Shown piece by piece: positions 47,065 to 56,553 of a stretch of 64,000 nucleotides of DNA. Origin of the DNA: Symplocastrum torsivum CPER-KK1 (lineage in GTDB: Bacteria; Cyanobacteriota; Cyanobacteriia; Cyanobacteriales; Coleofasciculaceae); the NCBI GenBank assembly GCA_019358875.1, contig JAHHIF010000014.1, positions 86,381 through 150,380 of the forward strand, written 5' to 3'. Within the stretch, counting starts at the first letter, position 1; every line of letters starts with the position of its first letter. The notes beneath the pieces were generated by a model that did not search any database, was not told the origin of the DNA, and was given only the letters and a program-made list of their open reading frames with translations. Position numbers and translations under genes: made by a program.

Positions 47065-47580
47065 TTAGACACTCGCTGGGTCAATATAGCCTTGAATAGT
47101 CTCAGGCTCGAATTGGCGTAGGATTCGGGTAGCTTGCCGAGTCAAACTCTCCGAACCTTTGACGACAATTAAATATTTACCTTCATTAAGCCGATTGCGG
47201 TAAGGTAAGGCATCACCACCACCAAATACTAAGCCAACACCGCCACCGACAAAAAAGCTGCCCATTGCTGCTGCGATCGCACCAAATACGCCACCGATGA
47301 TATGGTTACCGATGCTCCCTGCCCATTCAAACACTTCTATCCCTGTTTGGAGGTTAAAGGCATAGCCAGCTACAAATCCAAAGGGAATTAGCCAGTAAGC
47401 AAGTAGACGGCTTTGCTTTTGCGCTTCTAAGCCGGGGTCAATTAAACCAAATTCATCAGCACTTTTGTACCCTCTACCCAGAATGGAGATTTTATCCAAC
47501 GGTAAGCCTTCTTTCTCCAAGGCTGAGTAAGCTTCTTCTGCTTCTATACGGTTTTGCAATACGGCGATTAAATAGTTCAT
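47065..47580 (-). CDS. Membrane protein with a glycine-zipper segment, DUF1269-like
   Basis: 171 residues. N-terminal MNYLIAVLQNRIEAEEAYSA is the ferredoxin-like start of general-stress (YflT/DUF1269-type) proteins; the middle has two hydrophobic segments with a glycine zipper (GGVFGAIAAAMGSFFVGGGV). The C-terminal YLIVVKGSESLTRQATRIL returns to the soluble fold. Probably a membrane-associated stress protein. Function unknown. Confidence 0.75.
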   Translation of the reverse strand: MNYLIAVLQNRIEAEEAYSALEKEGLPLDKISILGRGYKSADEFGLIDPGLEAQKQSRLLAYWLIPFGFVAGYAFNLQTGIEVFEWAGSIGNHIIGGVFGAIAAAMGSFFVGGGVGLVFGGGDALPYRNRLNEGKYLIVVKGSESLTRQATRILRQFEPETIQGYIDPASV

Positions 47581-47650
47581 TGCTCTATCTAACGATTAAA
47601 TCGGAATCCGGCTTCCAAAGAGTACGGTAACAGCTTTCGTCTCATAGTGC

Positions 47651-47690
47651 CCAACCCCCAATTCCCAATTCCCAATTCCCAATTCCCATG
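47651..47690. repeat. AATTCCC heptamer array
   Basis: Five tandem CCCAATT units (47657-47688) upstream of serA. The same word recurs at about 41796-41810. Confidence 0.85.
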
Positions 47691-47923
47691 AAACTTAAAA
47701 ACTTTTAGATAATCAGCGGTTTAGCACCTCCTTTGCAGTTAAAATAGCCTCCTGCGGTACTACCTTGATAGTGAGGTAAAAGTATAGGTGTATCAAAAAA
47801 CGCCTATTGCATTTAACCGCGATCGCTTGTCGTATTACCTGTAGCGCTCTTGGATTGGATATGATTCGCTCATTGAAGGACAGGGCGTGATGTGTGTAAC
47901 CCCTTTCAACCCCTCTGCTGGTA

Positions 47924-49507
47924 ATGTCTAAGGTTCTCGTCTCCGACACAATTGATCAAGCCGGAATTGATATTCTTTCTCAAGTTGCTCAGGTTGACAT
48001 CAAAACCAATCTACCGCCTGAGGAGCTAATTGCGATTATTCCGGACTATGATGCCTTGATGATTCGCTCTGGTACACGAGTTACCAAAGAAATCATTGAG
48101 GCTGGTAAACAACTAAAAATTATTGGACGCGCTGGTGTTGGTGTTGATAACGTCGATGTGCCAGCGGCTACCCGTCAGGGAATTGTTGTTGTTAATTCTC
48201 CTGAAGGGAATACAATTGCCGCTGCTGAACACGCACTGGCAATGATGCTGTCCCTATCTCGCCATATCCCTGACGCTAATCAGTCCGTCAAAAACAATCA
48301 ATGGGATCGCAAAAGCTTTATCGGGACAGAAGTTTATAAGAAAACATTGGGTGTCGTTGGGTTAGGGAAAATTGGTTCCCATGTTGCAACAGTGGCACGA
48401 GCGATGGGAATGAGGTTGCTGGCGTATGACCCGTTCATTTCTCTGGAACGGGCAGATCAGATAGGCTGTCTCCTCGTCGATATGGATATGCTTTTGCAGC
48501 AATCTGATTACATCACGCTGCATATGCCGAAGACACCAGAAACCACTCATCTAATTGATGCCGAGGCACTGGCGAAGATGAAGCCCACGGCTCGAATCAT
48601 CAACTGCGCCAGAGGCGGTATTATTGATGAGCAAGCCCTGTTTGAGGCATTGGAAGCAGGTAAGATTGCGGGCGCAGCATTGGATGTGTTTGAGTCAGAA
48701 CCACTGGAAGATTCTCCGTTGCGATCGCTTGGGAAAGAAATGGTTCTCACTCCCCACTTAGGAGCCTCAACCGCAGAAGCGCAAGTGAATGTGGCAATTG
48801 ATGTCGCTGAGCAAATTCGTGATGTTCTTTTGGGCTTGCCTGCACGTTCAGCGGTTAATATTCCAGGACTCTCGCCAAATGTCCTCGAAGAACTCAGACC
48901 CTACATGCAGTTGGCTGAAACCTTGGGTAACTTGGTGGGGCAACTATCGGGTGGACGAATTGAGATGTTGAATGTTCACCTCCAAGGGGAACTGGCAACG
49001 AATAATAGCCAACCGTTAGTAGTTGCTGCGCTTAAAGGCTTGCTGTCTCAAGCACTGCGAGAGCGTGTTAACTATGTGAATGCCAGCATTGAGGCGAAAG
49101 AACGGGGAATTCGTGTGATTGAAACGCGGGATGCCTCGATTCGAGACTACTCTGGTGGGTCATTACATTTATCTGCGATCGGTTCCTTGGGCGAACATTC
49201 GGTAACAGGGGCACTGTTGAGTGATGGTGAAATCCACATCACCAGTGTTGATGAGTTCCCGGTGAATGTTCCTCCCAGTCACTATATGCTGTTTACCTTG
49301 CACCGCGACATGCCAGGGATTATTGGGAAAATCGGCTCTCTGTTGGGCAGTTTTAATGTCAATATCGCTAGTATGCAGGTTGGTCGCAAGATTGTCCGGG
49401 GTGACGCTGTAATGGTATTGAGTATTGATGACCCGTTACCGGAAGGAATTTTGTCAGAGATTACGAAGGTTCCGGGAATTCGAGATGCTTACACGGTAAC
49501 TTTGTAG
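47924..49507 (+). CDS. serA: D-3-phosphoglycerate dehydrogenase
   Basis: 527 residues, the long type. Oxidises 3-phosphoglycerate to phosphohydroxypyruvate, first step of serine synthesis. NAD-binding GVVGLGKIGSHVATVARAMG, catalytic Arg in INCARGGIIDEQ, Glu in FESEPLEDSPL, and His in LTPHLGASTAEA. The intervening ASB domain and C-terminal ACT domain (HRDMPGIIGKIGSLLG, about 450-527) suggest serine feedback control. A complete gene followed closely by prmA in the same direction. Confidence 0.97.
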   Translation: MSKVLVSDTIDQAGIDILSQVAQVDIKTNLPPEELIAIIPDYDALMIRSGTRVTKEIIEAGKQLKIIGRAGVGVDNVDVPAATRQGIVVVNSPEGNTIAAAEHALAMMLSLSRHIPDANQSVKNNQWDRKSFIGTEVYKKTLGVVGLGKIGSHVATVARAMGMRLLAYDPFISLERADQIGCLLVDMDMLLQQSDYITLHMPKTPETTHLIDAEALAKMKPTARIINCARGGIIDEQALFEALEAGKIAGAALDVFESEPLEDSPLRSLGKEMVLTPHLGASTAEAQVNVAIDVAEQIRDVLLGLPARSAVNIPGLSPNVLEELRPYMQLAETLGNLVGQLSGGRIEMLNVHLQGELATNNSQPLVVAALKGLLSQALRERVNYVNASIEAKERGIRVIETRDASIRDYSGGSLHLSAIGSLGEHSVTGALLSDGEIHITSVDEFPVNVPPSHYMLFTLHRDMPGIIGKIGSLLGSFNVNIASMQVGRKIVRGDAVMVLSIDDPLPEGILSEITKVPGIRDAYTVTL

Positions 49508-49632
49508 TTGTTTAGTTGTTGGTGGTTAGTTGTTAGAAGCAAGATTAGCAGAGTTACCTGTCGTTCTATAGCTAAGGGATAATAGCTAATTTCTAACAAC
49601 TAATAACTAATAACTAATAACTAACAACAAAT
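49506..49632. repeat. Heptamer arrays flanking the serA-prmA gap
   Basis: A TTGTTGG/TTGTTAG array at 49506-49540 faces an array of AACTAATAACTAATAAC at 49591-49630 on the complementary words, so the gap can form a stem-loop. It fills most of the 125 bp between serA and prmA. Confidence 0.75.
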
Positions 49633-50523
49633 ATGGCAAATAGCTGGTGGGAAATTCAGATTCTCTGCGACCCAGCGTTGGAGGACTTAATCTTCTGGCG
49701 ATTGGAAATGTTTGGCTGTCGCGGCACATCAAGTGAAACGAAAGGGCATTTGCAACTCATCGGAGCATATTTGCCCCAGATGCAGGTACAGTTGTTGGAT
49801 TTGGCAGCGCTTTCTCTGTGGTTGCGTCAAGATGCCCTAACGGTAGGAATGCCAGTGCCAGTAACGCAGTGGCACCTGATTGATGAGGAGGACTGGGCAA
49901 GTAGTTGGAAGCAACACTGGGAACCGCAAGAAATAGGCGATCGCTTATTGATTTACCCAGCTTGGTTGCCAATACCAGACTACTCAGAACGATTGCTGTT
50001 ACGCCTTGACCCTGGTGCGGCATTTGGAACAGGGACTCATGCGACAACTCAGTTGTGCTTAGAGGCGCTGGAAATGCGTGTTACTGAGGATAGCAACTCT
50101 GTGATTGCGGATATTGGCTGTGGTTCTGGCATTCTCTCAATTGGGGCTGTGTTGTTGGGGGCGAAGAAGGTTTATGCGGTAGATACTGACCCCTTAGCCG
50201 TACAGGCAGCCAACAGTAACCGCGACTTAAATCAAATTACTGAAGAGCATCTTGTGGTAGGGAAGGGGAGTGTTGAGCTATTGCCGCAGCTTACTGATGG
50301 TAAACCTGTTAATGGGATTCTCTGCAATATTTTGGCAGAGGTGATTATTGATTTAATCCCAGCCATCACTGAGATCGCTGCGCCTGAGTGTTGGGGAGTC
50401 ATGAGCGGTATTTTGTTAGACCAGGCAAAACCAATTGCCGATACCCTAGAACAACACAACTGGATTGTCGCAACGCTTTGGAGGCGTCAAGATTGGTGTT
50501 GCTTTAACATTAGGCGGTCTTGA
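49633..50523 (+). CDS. prmA: Ribosomal protein L11 methyltransferase
   Basis: 296 residues. Trimethylates ribosomal protein L11. N-terminal substrate domain ([20 protein letters not shown]) is followed by a class I methyltransferase core with [20 protein letters not shown], motif [21 protein letters not shown] and [11 protein letters not shown]. Complete. May be transcribed with serA from a shared upstream promoter, 125 bp apart. Confidence 0.96.
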   Translation: MANSWWEIQILCDPALEDLIFWRLEMFGCRGTSSETKGHLQLIGAYLPQMQVQLLDLAALSLWLRQDALTVGMPVPVTQWHLIDEEDWASSWKQHWEPQEIGDRLLIYPAWLPIPDYSERLLLRLDPGAAFGTGTHATTQLCLEALEMRVTEDSNSVIADIGCGSGILSIGAVLLGAKKVYAVDTDPLAVQAANSNRDLNQITEEHLVVGKGSVELLPQLTDGKPVNGILCNILAEVIIDLIPAITEIAAPECWGVMSGILLDQAKPIADTLEQHNWIVATLWRRQDWCCFNIRRS

Positions 50524-50616
50524 ATGGTTGTTGGTTGTTGATTGTTATCGAATTTCATCAATGAGTGCTACAAATTACCCTCTGCTTCCCCTACCACAAC
50601 AAGAGGAGACAGAGGT

Positions 50617-51609
50617 TTAAGGCCAAAAAGCGATCGCTTCTCCCATATCAGCAGACTGACGTGCTGCATCTGCCACTTTCAGGGCATATAAACTAGCTGT
50701 GGCTGATACATACAGAGGTTTTCCTTCAACTAAGTAATCCAACACCATGCCTGTGTCCTTTCCAAACAAGCCACGTCGTCCACCAACTTCAATGGGTATC
50801 CGTTCTTCTCCCCGAATCAGACTACCTTGATCACCTTCAAAAACCAGTGTTCCTTGCTCACCATGCACCTCAAAGTTGCGTAAACCTTGCCAGAATACTT
50901 CCCCTTTCCCATAAGTGACTTCTGCAATGAGATTATTGGTAAAGCGCAATTGAGTGGTACACAGACAAGCCTTGTAATAATCAGCAGCCTCCCAAAACCG
51001 AGACTGACAACTCACTGTTGTGACATTGCCGAACAAGTCAGTAAATCGTTGAATTCGGGAAAGGGCACCACTAAAGGGAAAGCCAAATTGTTCTGGGTGA
51101 TAAGTCCAGCGCCTTGGTGCAGGATGCTGAGGCATGATAGTGATGTAGCGGGCATAGAATGGATTACCAATCTCTGGTAAGGCTTGCCGAAGTGCTTGAT
51201 GTAAGCCTCCTAATAACTCAATATGCTCAACATGAAGTAGCTTTCCTTGAGCTTCGGCAAGAGCAATCAACGACTCAGCTTCTACGGGGTCGAGGGAAAG
51301 AGGATATTCGACAACAACGTGCTTCCCAGCCTCAAGGGCAGCTTGTGCGATCGCACCATGGTCACGATTAATAGTACAAATTATCACCAAGTCCAAATCA
51401 GGATGCTCAACCAACTGCTGCCAGGAATCTAGAGCAATCGCTTCGTGGTTCCTCGCAAACTCTTGAGTTTTTTCAGGTGTATGACCACTAACCGCCACTA
51501 AACGCGATCGCGAATCGCTCTGCAAGGCTTCCGCCCGCAGCTTCGCGGCAAACCCAGTCCCAACAAGACCAGCTCTAATAGGAAGAGAAGGAGTATTAAT
51601 CTGCGTCAC
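50617..51609 (-). CDS. bvdR: Biliverdin reductase (Gfo/Idh/MocA family)
   Basis: 330 residues. Reduces biliverdin to bilirubin, linked to phycobilin and redox metabolism. NAD(P)-binding GLVGTGFAAKLRAEALQSD at the N-terminus; KHVVVEYPLSLD and LLHVEHIELLGGLHQALRQA match what I remember of cyanobacterial BvdR, together with RWTYHPEQFGFPFSGALSRI and GRRGLFGKDTGMVLDYL. The catalytic-type Lys of other Gfo/Idh/MocA members (EKP) is replaced by VEYP, as in BvdR. The assignment rests on remembered sequence. Confidence 0.88.
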   Translation of the reverse strand: MTQINTPSLPIRAGLVGTGFAAKLRAEALQSDSRSRLVAVSGHTPEKTQEFARNHEAIALDSWQQLVEHPDLDLVIICTINRDHGAIAQAALEAGKHVVVEYPLSLDPVEAESLIALAEAQGKLLHVEHIELLGGLHQALRQALPEIGNPFYARYITIMPQHPAPRRWTYHPEQFGFPFSGALSRIQRFTDLFGNVTTVSCQSRFWEAADYYKACLCTTQLRFTNNLIAEVTYGKGEVFWQGLRNFEVHGEQGTLVFEGDQGSLIRGEERIPIEVGGRRGLFGKDTGMVLDYLVEGKPLYVSATASLYALKVADAARQSADMGEAIAFWP

Positions 51610-51788
51610 TAGTAGTACAAAAAAAATTGGAGGTCATCTACTACCATTTCATCATTAGACTATTCAGGGCAAGTTAGCTTTGTCAGGAATCAGATTCACA
51701 ATTTCCCAGTTCGGCTTGGTAGAGGGTTGTCTAGTCGTGTCAGCTTAACCCCCCTGCTTCCCTCACTCCCTCACTCCCTCTGCTCTTT

Positions 51789-52496
51789 CTAATTCCGCCA
51801 CAAAGCAATACCACCCAATAACCCAGATATATTAGGCACAATTTTGACATTGGGTGGTAGCTCGATGGTGATTTTCTTCGTTTCACCACCACCAATGTAG
51901 AGGTAGTCGTAGTTAAATAGATGCTCAAGTGAGGTGATCGCTTTTTCTAAGCGACTGTTCCATTTTTTTTGCCCCCCCTTCTCCAACGCCGCACGCCCTA
52001 GCTGCTGCTCATAGGTTTCCTCTTTACGAAACTGATGATGCCCCATTTCCAAATTTGGCACCAGCTTCCCATCTAAGAATAGAGCAGAGCCAAAGCCTGT
52101 ACCTAGAGTAATTACTAATTCCACCCCTTTCCCAGAAATTGCTCCCAATCCTTGCATATCGGCATCATTGATTACACGGGTTGGCTTATCTAAACGCTGA
52201 GATAACGCCGTTGCCAAGTCAAACCCAACCCAATCTGGATCTAAGTTCACGGCTGTTTCTGTAACACCACCACGCACTACACCAGGAAATCCCACTGATA
52301 CCCGATGAAACTCACCTTGTCCTGCTGCTAAAGAAGCGATCGCATCAATCACAGCAGTTGGCTTCGGGGGTTGCGGTGTTTCTACACGACTACGTTCTGT
52401 CAAGGCATTACCAGCTTCATCTAAAACCATTGCCTTAACGCCACTGCCGCCAATATCTACGGTAAGAGTGCGGATTGAGCCATCTGCTTGAGCCAT
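51789..52496 (-). CDS. ppgK: Polyphosphate glucokinase (ROK family)
   Basis: 235 residues. Phosphorylates glucose using polyphosphate. N-terminal phosphate loop LTVDIGGSGVKAMVLDEAGN, the DP segment (VNLDPDWVGFDL), catalytic Asp in VINDADMQGLGA, and GTGFGSALFLDGKLVPNLEMGHH split across the substrate-binding loop. It lacks the CxCGxxGC zinc motif of other ROK sugar kinases, as PpgK proteins do. Complete. Confidence 0.88.
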   Translation of the reverse strand: MAQADGSIRTLTVDIGGSGVKAMVLDEAGNALTERSRVETPQPPKPTAVIDAIASLAAGQGEFHRVSVGFPGVVRGGVTETAVNLDPDWVGFDLATALSQRLDKPTRVINDADMQGLGAISGKGVELVITLGTGFGSALFLDGKLVPNLEMGHHQFRKEETYEQQLGRAALEKGGQKKWNSRLEKAITSLEHLFNYDYLYIGGGETKKITIELPPNVKIVPNISGLLGGIALWRN

Positions 52497-52692
52497 TAGA
52501 TAGTTCCCTCTTTAAGCCTAAGATCTGCTTTTCCTACCAGTGTAGGGGGCTTTATAGAGCGATCAGCTTTCAGCTAATGAAGAAAGCCTACCCTGTGTTC
52601 AAACGCAAGGTTAAACCTGACAAAGATTTATAACTTTATCCTCACCCAAGCTGTGGCTTGTGGGTAACTTTTTTTCTAGCTGATAGCTCAGA

Positions 52693-52775
52693 ACTTACGC
52701 ATTTCCTTTACATCTTATGTGAAAGCGGGGCAACCACGAGGGGATTGCCCCTACATAGGGTATTCGTGCGTAAGT
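52693..52775. mobile_element. MITE-like element with ACTTACGCA/TGCGTAAGT ends
   Basis: 83-bp element with 9-bp perfect inverted ends and an internal hairpin GGGGCAA...TTGCCCC. A partial relative (GTGCGTAAGTCCTGA preceded by TCCCTAC) is at about 19072-19118. It lies in the gap upstream of ppgK and 30 bp from the rps1b stop. Confidence 0.65.
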
Positions 52776-52804
52776 CTTGAGCTGATAGCTGATAGCTGAA
52801 CGCT

Positions 52805-53710
52805 TTATTGCTGCATTACTTTTTGTTTTGCTTTCTCGGAACGTGCTTCAGCACTATCCATCACCTCAGCCATCTTTTCTACCATTTCACCAGGATAGTT
52901 TTCAAAAACTCTGGTAGAGAGAGAAATGCGACCTTTTGCTTCATCTAAGTCAATAATCATTGCCTTAATTGGCTGACCGATCTGGAATACAGTAGGCAAA
53001 GATTCAATAAAGCTTTGACTCACCTGCTTGATGTGCAGCAAGCCTGTAATGCCATCAAAATCAACGAAGAGACCAAAAGGCTTGATCGACACAATCTTGC
53101 CTTCCACTAACTGCCCCAACTCTAGCTGATTGAAATTAGCAGAGCGAGTAGCTTCGCGCTGGGAAAGGACTAGCTTTTTGCGATCGCGATCCACTTCCAG
53201 AAATGTGCCAGTGAGGGTTTGACCAATTAACGACTCTAAGTTTTCTCGCTCACTCAGATGCGATCGCGGAATGAATCCACGCAATCCTCGTACATCCACC
53301 GTGACACCACCTTTATTCACAGCAGAAACACGCACCTGTAGTGATTTACCATCCTCCTGTAGCTGTGCTAACTCGTCCCACACCAGCTTCTCTTCCAACT
53401 GACGCCGTGAAAGCGTCACCTGTCCATCCGCATCCTGTTCCTGAATAATCAGGAAATCCATCTCCTCCCGCAACGGCAGTATCTCAGCCCAATCTCCTGT
53501 CAGTTTTACTGAAACTTCATTGATTGGAACATACGCCAAAGACTTGCCGCCAATGTCAATATACGCGCCATCATTCTCGTAGTTATGTACCCGACCACGC
53601 ACCACTTGTCCCTGTTTAAACTCGTAGTCGTGTTGTTCCAAGGCTTTAGCAAAGTCATCCATCGTAAACGATGAACTGCTGGCTTGAGAACGGGTTGATT
53701 TTGAATTCAT
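52805..53710 (-). CDS. rps1b: S1-type RNA-binding protein, Rps1b-like
   Basis: 301 residues, three S1 domains. N-terminal FTMDDFAKALEQHDYEFKQG, then S1-1 (GQVVRGRVHNYENDGAYIDI), S1-2 (LQVRVSAVNKGGVTVDVRG) and S1-3 (GQLVEGKIVSIKPFGLFVDF). Cyanobacteria carry Rps1a and the divergent Rps1b; the YVPINEV and GGKSLAYVP patterns fit Rps1b. Probably a translation-initiation or mRNA-binding factor. C-terminal charged tail (AEARSEKAKQKVMQQ). Confidence 0.87.
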   Translation of the reverse strand: MNSKSTRSQASSSSFTMDDFAKALEQHDYEFKQGQVVRGRVHNYENDGAYIDIGGKSLAYVPINEVSVKLTGDWAEILPLREEMDFLIIQEQDADGQVTLSRRQLEEKLVWDELAQLQEDGKSLQVRVSAVNKGGVTVDVRGLRGFIPRSHLSERENLESLIGQTLTGTFLEVDRDRKKLVLSQREATRSANFNQLELGQLVEGKIVSIKPFGLFVDFDGITGLLHIKQVSQSFIESLPTVFQIGQPIKAMIIDLDEAKGRISLSTRVFENYPGEMVEKMAEVMDSAEARSEKAKQKVMQQ

Positions 53711-53798
53711 GACAATTACTTTGCAAAAACGAAGAAAAAAGAGTTGATAATTACCTGCCTAGGTAAGCAAGCGTGAGACAAAGATACAAGACACCAAC

Positions 53799-54548
53799 CT
53801 AACGAAGTTCCTGCCTAAACAACTGCTTCACTTGATCCCAGGCATCAAAGGCGGCTGCCTTATTGTAGCTAGCCCGTTGATCACAAAAGAAGCCGTGGTC
53901 TGCTCCTTCATAGCGAAAGATGCGGTGAAGTACTTGGTGCTTGTTGAGTGCGTCTTCGATTTGGTCTACCTGTTCAGCAGGGATACTAGCATCTTCCATC
54001 CCAAAGAAGGCGTATAGTGTCTTGCCTCCCCTAATGTCTTTGGTTCGCCTAATAGTCGGCTCACCACCACCCGGAGTCATGGTCGTAATCCCAGCACCAT
54101 AGAAAGAAGCTACAGCCGCAATATCGGGTAGGGTTGCGGCCAGATAGGCAACATGACCGCCAAAACAAAAGCCAATACAGCCGATCGCATCTGTTTTTGC
54201 TGGTGTCTGGCTGATGAGATAATCAATGCTGGCTTTGATGTCACTGAGTAGTTCTTCTGCGTGGGTTTGCTCTTTATATTTCTTGCCAACTTGAATGTCT
54301 TCGGGAGTGTAGCCAGTTTCAAATCCAGGAGCTTGCCGATGGAAAAGTGCAGGTGCGATCGCAACATAACCTTCTTTTGCGAATCGTTCGGTGACATCAC
54401 GGATATGGCTATTTACCCCAAAAATTTCCTGCAGTACCACAATTCCTGGAGCTGATTCTACCCCCACTGGCATTGCCAGGTACGCTGGAATTTCTAGATT
54501 GCCATTGGTAATTTTGACTGAATCTGTTTGAATTTCTCTATTCGCCAT
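53799..54548 (-). CDS. Dienelactone hydrolase-family protein
   Basis: 249 residues, alpha/beta hydrolase with a Cys nucleophile in GCIGFCFGGHVAYLA (Cys 128) and His in EGADHGFFCD; Asp is likely in FFGMEDASIP. N-terminal IPAYLAMP and IVVLQEIFGVNSHIRD are usual. In bacteria such proteins hydrolyse dienelactone or related esters; in cyanobacteria the substrate is unknown. Complete and monocistronic, 88 bp upstream of rps1b on the same strand. Confidence 0.92.
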   Translation of the reverse strand: MANREIQTDSVKITNGNLEIPAYLAMPVGVESAPGIVVLQEIFGVNSHIRDVTERFAKEGYVAIAPALFHRQAPGFETGYTPEDIQVGKKYKEQTHAEELLSDIKASIDYLISQTPAKTDAIGCIGFCFGGHVAYLAATLPDIAAVASFYGAGITTMTPGGGEPTIRRTKDIRGGKTLYAFFGMEDASIPAEQVDQIEDALNKHQVLHRIFRYEGADHGFFCDQRASYNKAAAFDAWDQVKQLFRQELR

Positions 54549-55287
54549 AATAAGGATGTGATGGTTACTCGACGCTCTGTTGATGTTAGAGCGGCTAGCC
54601 TCTATCGAGTTATTGGCTTGCTAAGCGCTACAGGAACTTAAGTCTAATTTTAACTCTAAGCTACCCTCTGTTTCTAAAACTTTAGAATTGAATTTATTTT
54701 TCAAGTGTATGCTATTAATCAATAGCGGTTTTCAGCAGTTTTATTGCACAATCATTAAATAAATTACTCAATTATTTGAATTGTGTAAACATTGGCTTTA
54801 TTAAGTAGATCTGCATGGAATAAATTATACAATAAGCTAGTGATTTATTGGACTTTACTAGTCTTTGGATAAAATTTGTGTAAACTATTAATTCAATTTA
54901 AATTAACTTGCTTATCAAGGTTTTGAATTTGAGAATAGTAAGTTAATAGCATAGAGTAGCCACGGCTGAAGTAAGCTGAAAAAGTTTAATATTGAAGTAA
55001 GTGGATATAGATAAACCTCACTGGAGGCTTGTCCGTTTGACCCACTACCAACCAGTGACTCATTCCTACCTACGTTTATTTACAGCTCTTACTTACCCTC
55101 GCCCCTTGTTCTTAACTTCAGCTATGATGCTTTGTCACATAGGTTGGGTTTGTAGCTGGCCAATCCTACAGAAACCTAGTGCTGAGTAAGAATAAGCGCG
55201 ACATTAGACAAAATAGTTATTGTAAATAGTGCCCATGATAGAACTACCACTCTTATTGATTTACCAGTTCGCTTTGGAGACTCGGTA
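54549..55287. other. AT-rich intergenic region of about 740 bp
   Basis: The stretch 54690-54920 is unusually AT-rich (for example AATTATTTGAATTGTGTAA). No convincing frame; short frames lack ribosome sites. Upstream part serves the hydrolase gene and the downstream part the GntR gene. Confidence 0.45.
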
Positions 55288-56271
55288 ATGGTTCAGTATC
55301 ATATTCAGCCAGACAGCGAAATCCCGGCTTCTAAGCAGCTATTTGACCAAATTCAGTTTGCGATCGCCTCCCGCCAATATCCCCCTGGTCATCGACTGCC
55401 AAGTACGCGGCAGTTGGCAATGATTACAGGTCTACACCGCAATACGATTAGCAAGGTCTATCGGCAACTAGAAGAAACAGGTTTAGTAGAATCCCAAGCA
55501 GGCTCAGGCATTTATGTTAAAGCACAAGGTCATGAAGGTGGTACACAACGCCAGTCTCCTATCCTGAATCAATATCCTGAAGCCTATAAAGTTGTGCAAC
55601 AGAGCCTTGATGACCTACTAGGACAAGGTTGCTCCCTCAGCGAAGCAAGAGAATTGTTTCTAGCGGAAATTGACTGGCGATTGCGCTGTAGTGCGCGGGT
55701 ACTTGTTACCGTTGAGTCGCGAGATTTGGGTGCAGGTGAATTGATGGTGCAGGAACTTGAACAAGCCTTAGGAATTCCTGTGCAGTTGGTGCCGATGGAG
55801 GAACTCTCCGAAGCACTGGATCTAACAAACTCTGGTACGGTGGTAACTAGCCGCTACTTTATTGGACAAGCCGAAGCGATCGCAGCTCCCAAATCGGTTC
55901 GCGTTATCCCCGTAGATATTTACGACTACGCCAAAGAAATCCAAATTATTCAACGCCTACCCAATAATAGCTGTCTGGGTGTCGTGAGTCTGAGCGTCGG
56001 TATTCTACGGATTGTGGAAGTGATCATCCACAGTCTGCGGGGCGATGACATCCTCCTAATGACAGCACAGGTTAAAGATACCTACAAACTCAACGCTCTG
56101 GTTCGCAGCGCTCAGACCATCATTAGCGACCAGGCAAGTTATCAAACAGTCAAAGCCACAATCTTAGCAGCGAGAGAGGACATTATTCGTCCCCCCGAAC
56201 TCATCCTTTGTGAGAATTATATCGGCAGCAAGTCGATTAACTTGCTCAAGCGCGAATTGGGTTTAGGTTAA
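55288..56271 (+). CDS. GntR-family transcriptional regulator
   Basis: 327 residues. The N-terminal winged HTH is typical: SEIPASKQLFDQIQFAIASR, PGHRLPSTRQLAMITGLHRN and ISKVYRQLEETGLVES. The C-terminal domain (about 110-327) has a Rossmann-like pattern of hydrophobic strands and is not the aminotransferase form (MocR type). Its ligand is not known. Possible target: its own promoter or the nitroreductase downstream. Confidence 0.9.
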   Translation: MVQYHIQPDSEIPASKQLFDQIQFAIASRQYPPGHRLPSTRQLAMITGLHRNTISKVYRQLEETGLVESQAGSGIYVKAQGHEGGTQRQSPILNQYPEAYKVVQQSLDDLLGQGCSLSEARELFLAEIDWRLRCSARVLVTVESRDLGAGELMVQELEQALGIPVQLVPMEELSEALDLTNSGTVVTSRYFIGQAEAIAAPKSVRVIPVDIYDYAKEIQIIQRLPNNSCLGVVSLSVGILRIVEVIIHSLRGDDILLMTAQVKDTYKLNALVRSAQTIISDQASYQTVKATILAAREDIIRPPELILCENYIGSKSINLLKRELGLG

Positions 56272-56298
56272 CGTCACTTCCAGTCAGCAGATCAGTAG

Positions 56299-56447
56299 GT
56301 GGATGAGTTGAAGTAAAACGGTTTTTTGTTGACAGTTCATCAGGTCGCGGCGAGGAAGCCCCACTTTTCACACAGGTCGAGTGGGGAGGAACACCGCTCT
56401 GGGACTGGGATAACTTCTTGCTCGAACAAGTGGGGTACAAGCCCTTT
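56299..56447 (+). pseudogene. Short coding-like relic
   Basis: A plus-strand frame without ATG reads GRGEEAPLFTQVEWGGTPLW and DWDNFLLEQVGYKPF to a stop at about 56449. The peptide is hydrophobic and aromatic like a genuine C-terminus, but no start or family is recognised. An imperfect CCCCACT/AGTGGGG stem (56359-56386) overlaps it. Confidence 0.3.
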
Positions 56448-56553
56448 TGATTCGTCCCAATCGCCAGTTCCCAGTTGACCGTTAACAGTCAAAGCAACAT
56501 GCTAGGTTTATTTTTGCACCCACCTACTTAACTACTGGTGAAGAGGAAAGACG

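Noticed and set aside
47713..47949. 78-codon minus frame overlapping the serA start
   Set aside because: No family resemblance or ribosome site, and it overlaps a certain gene.
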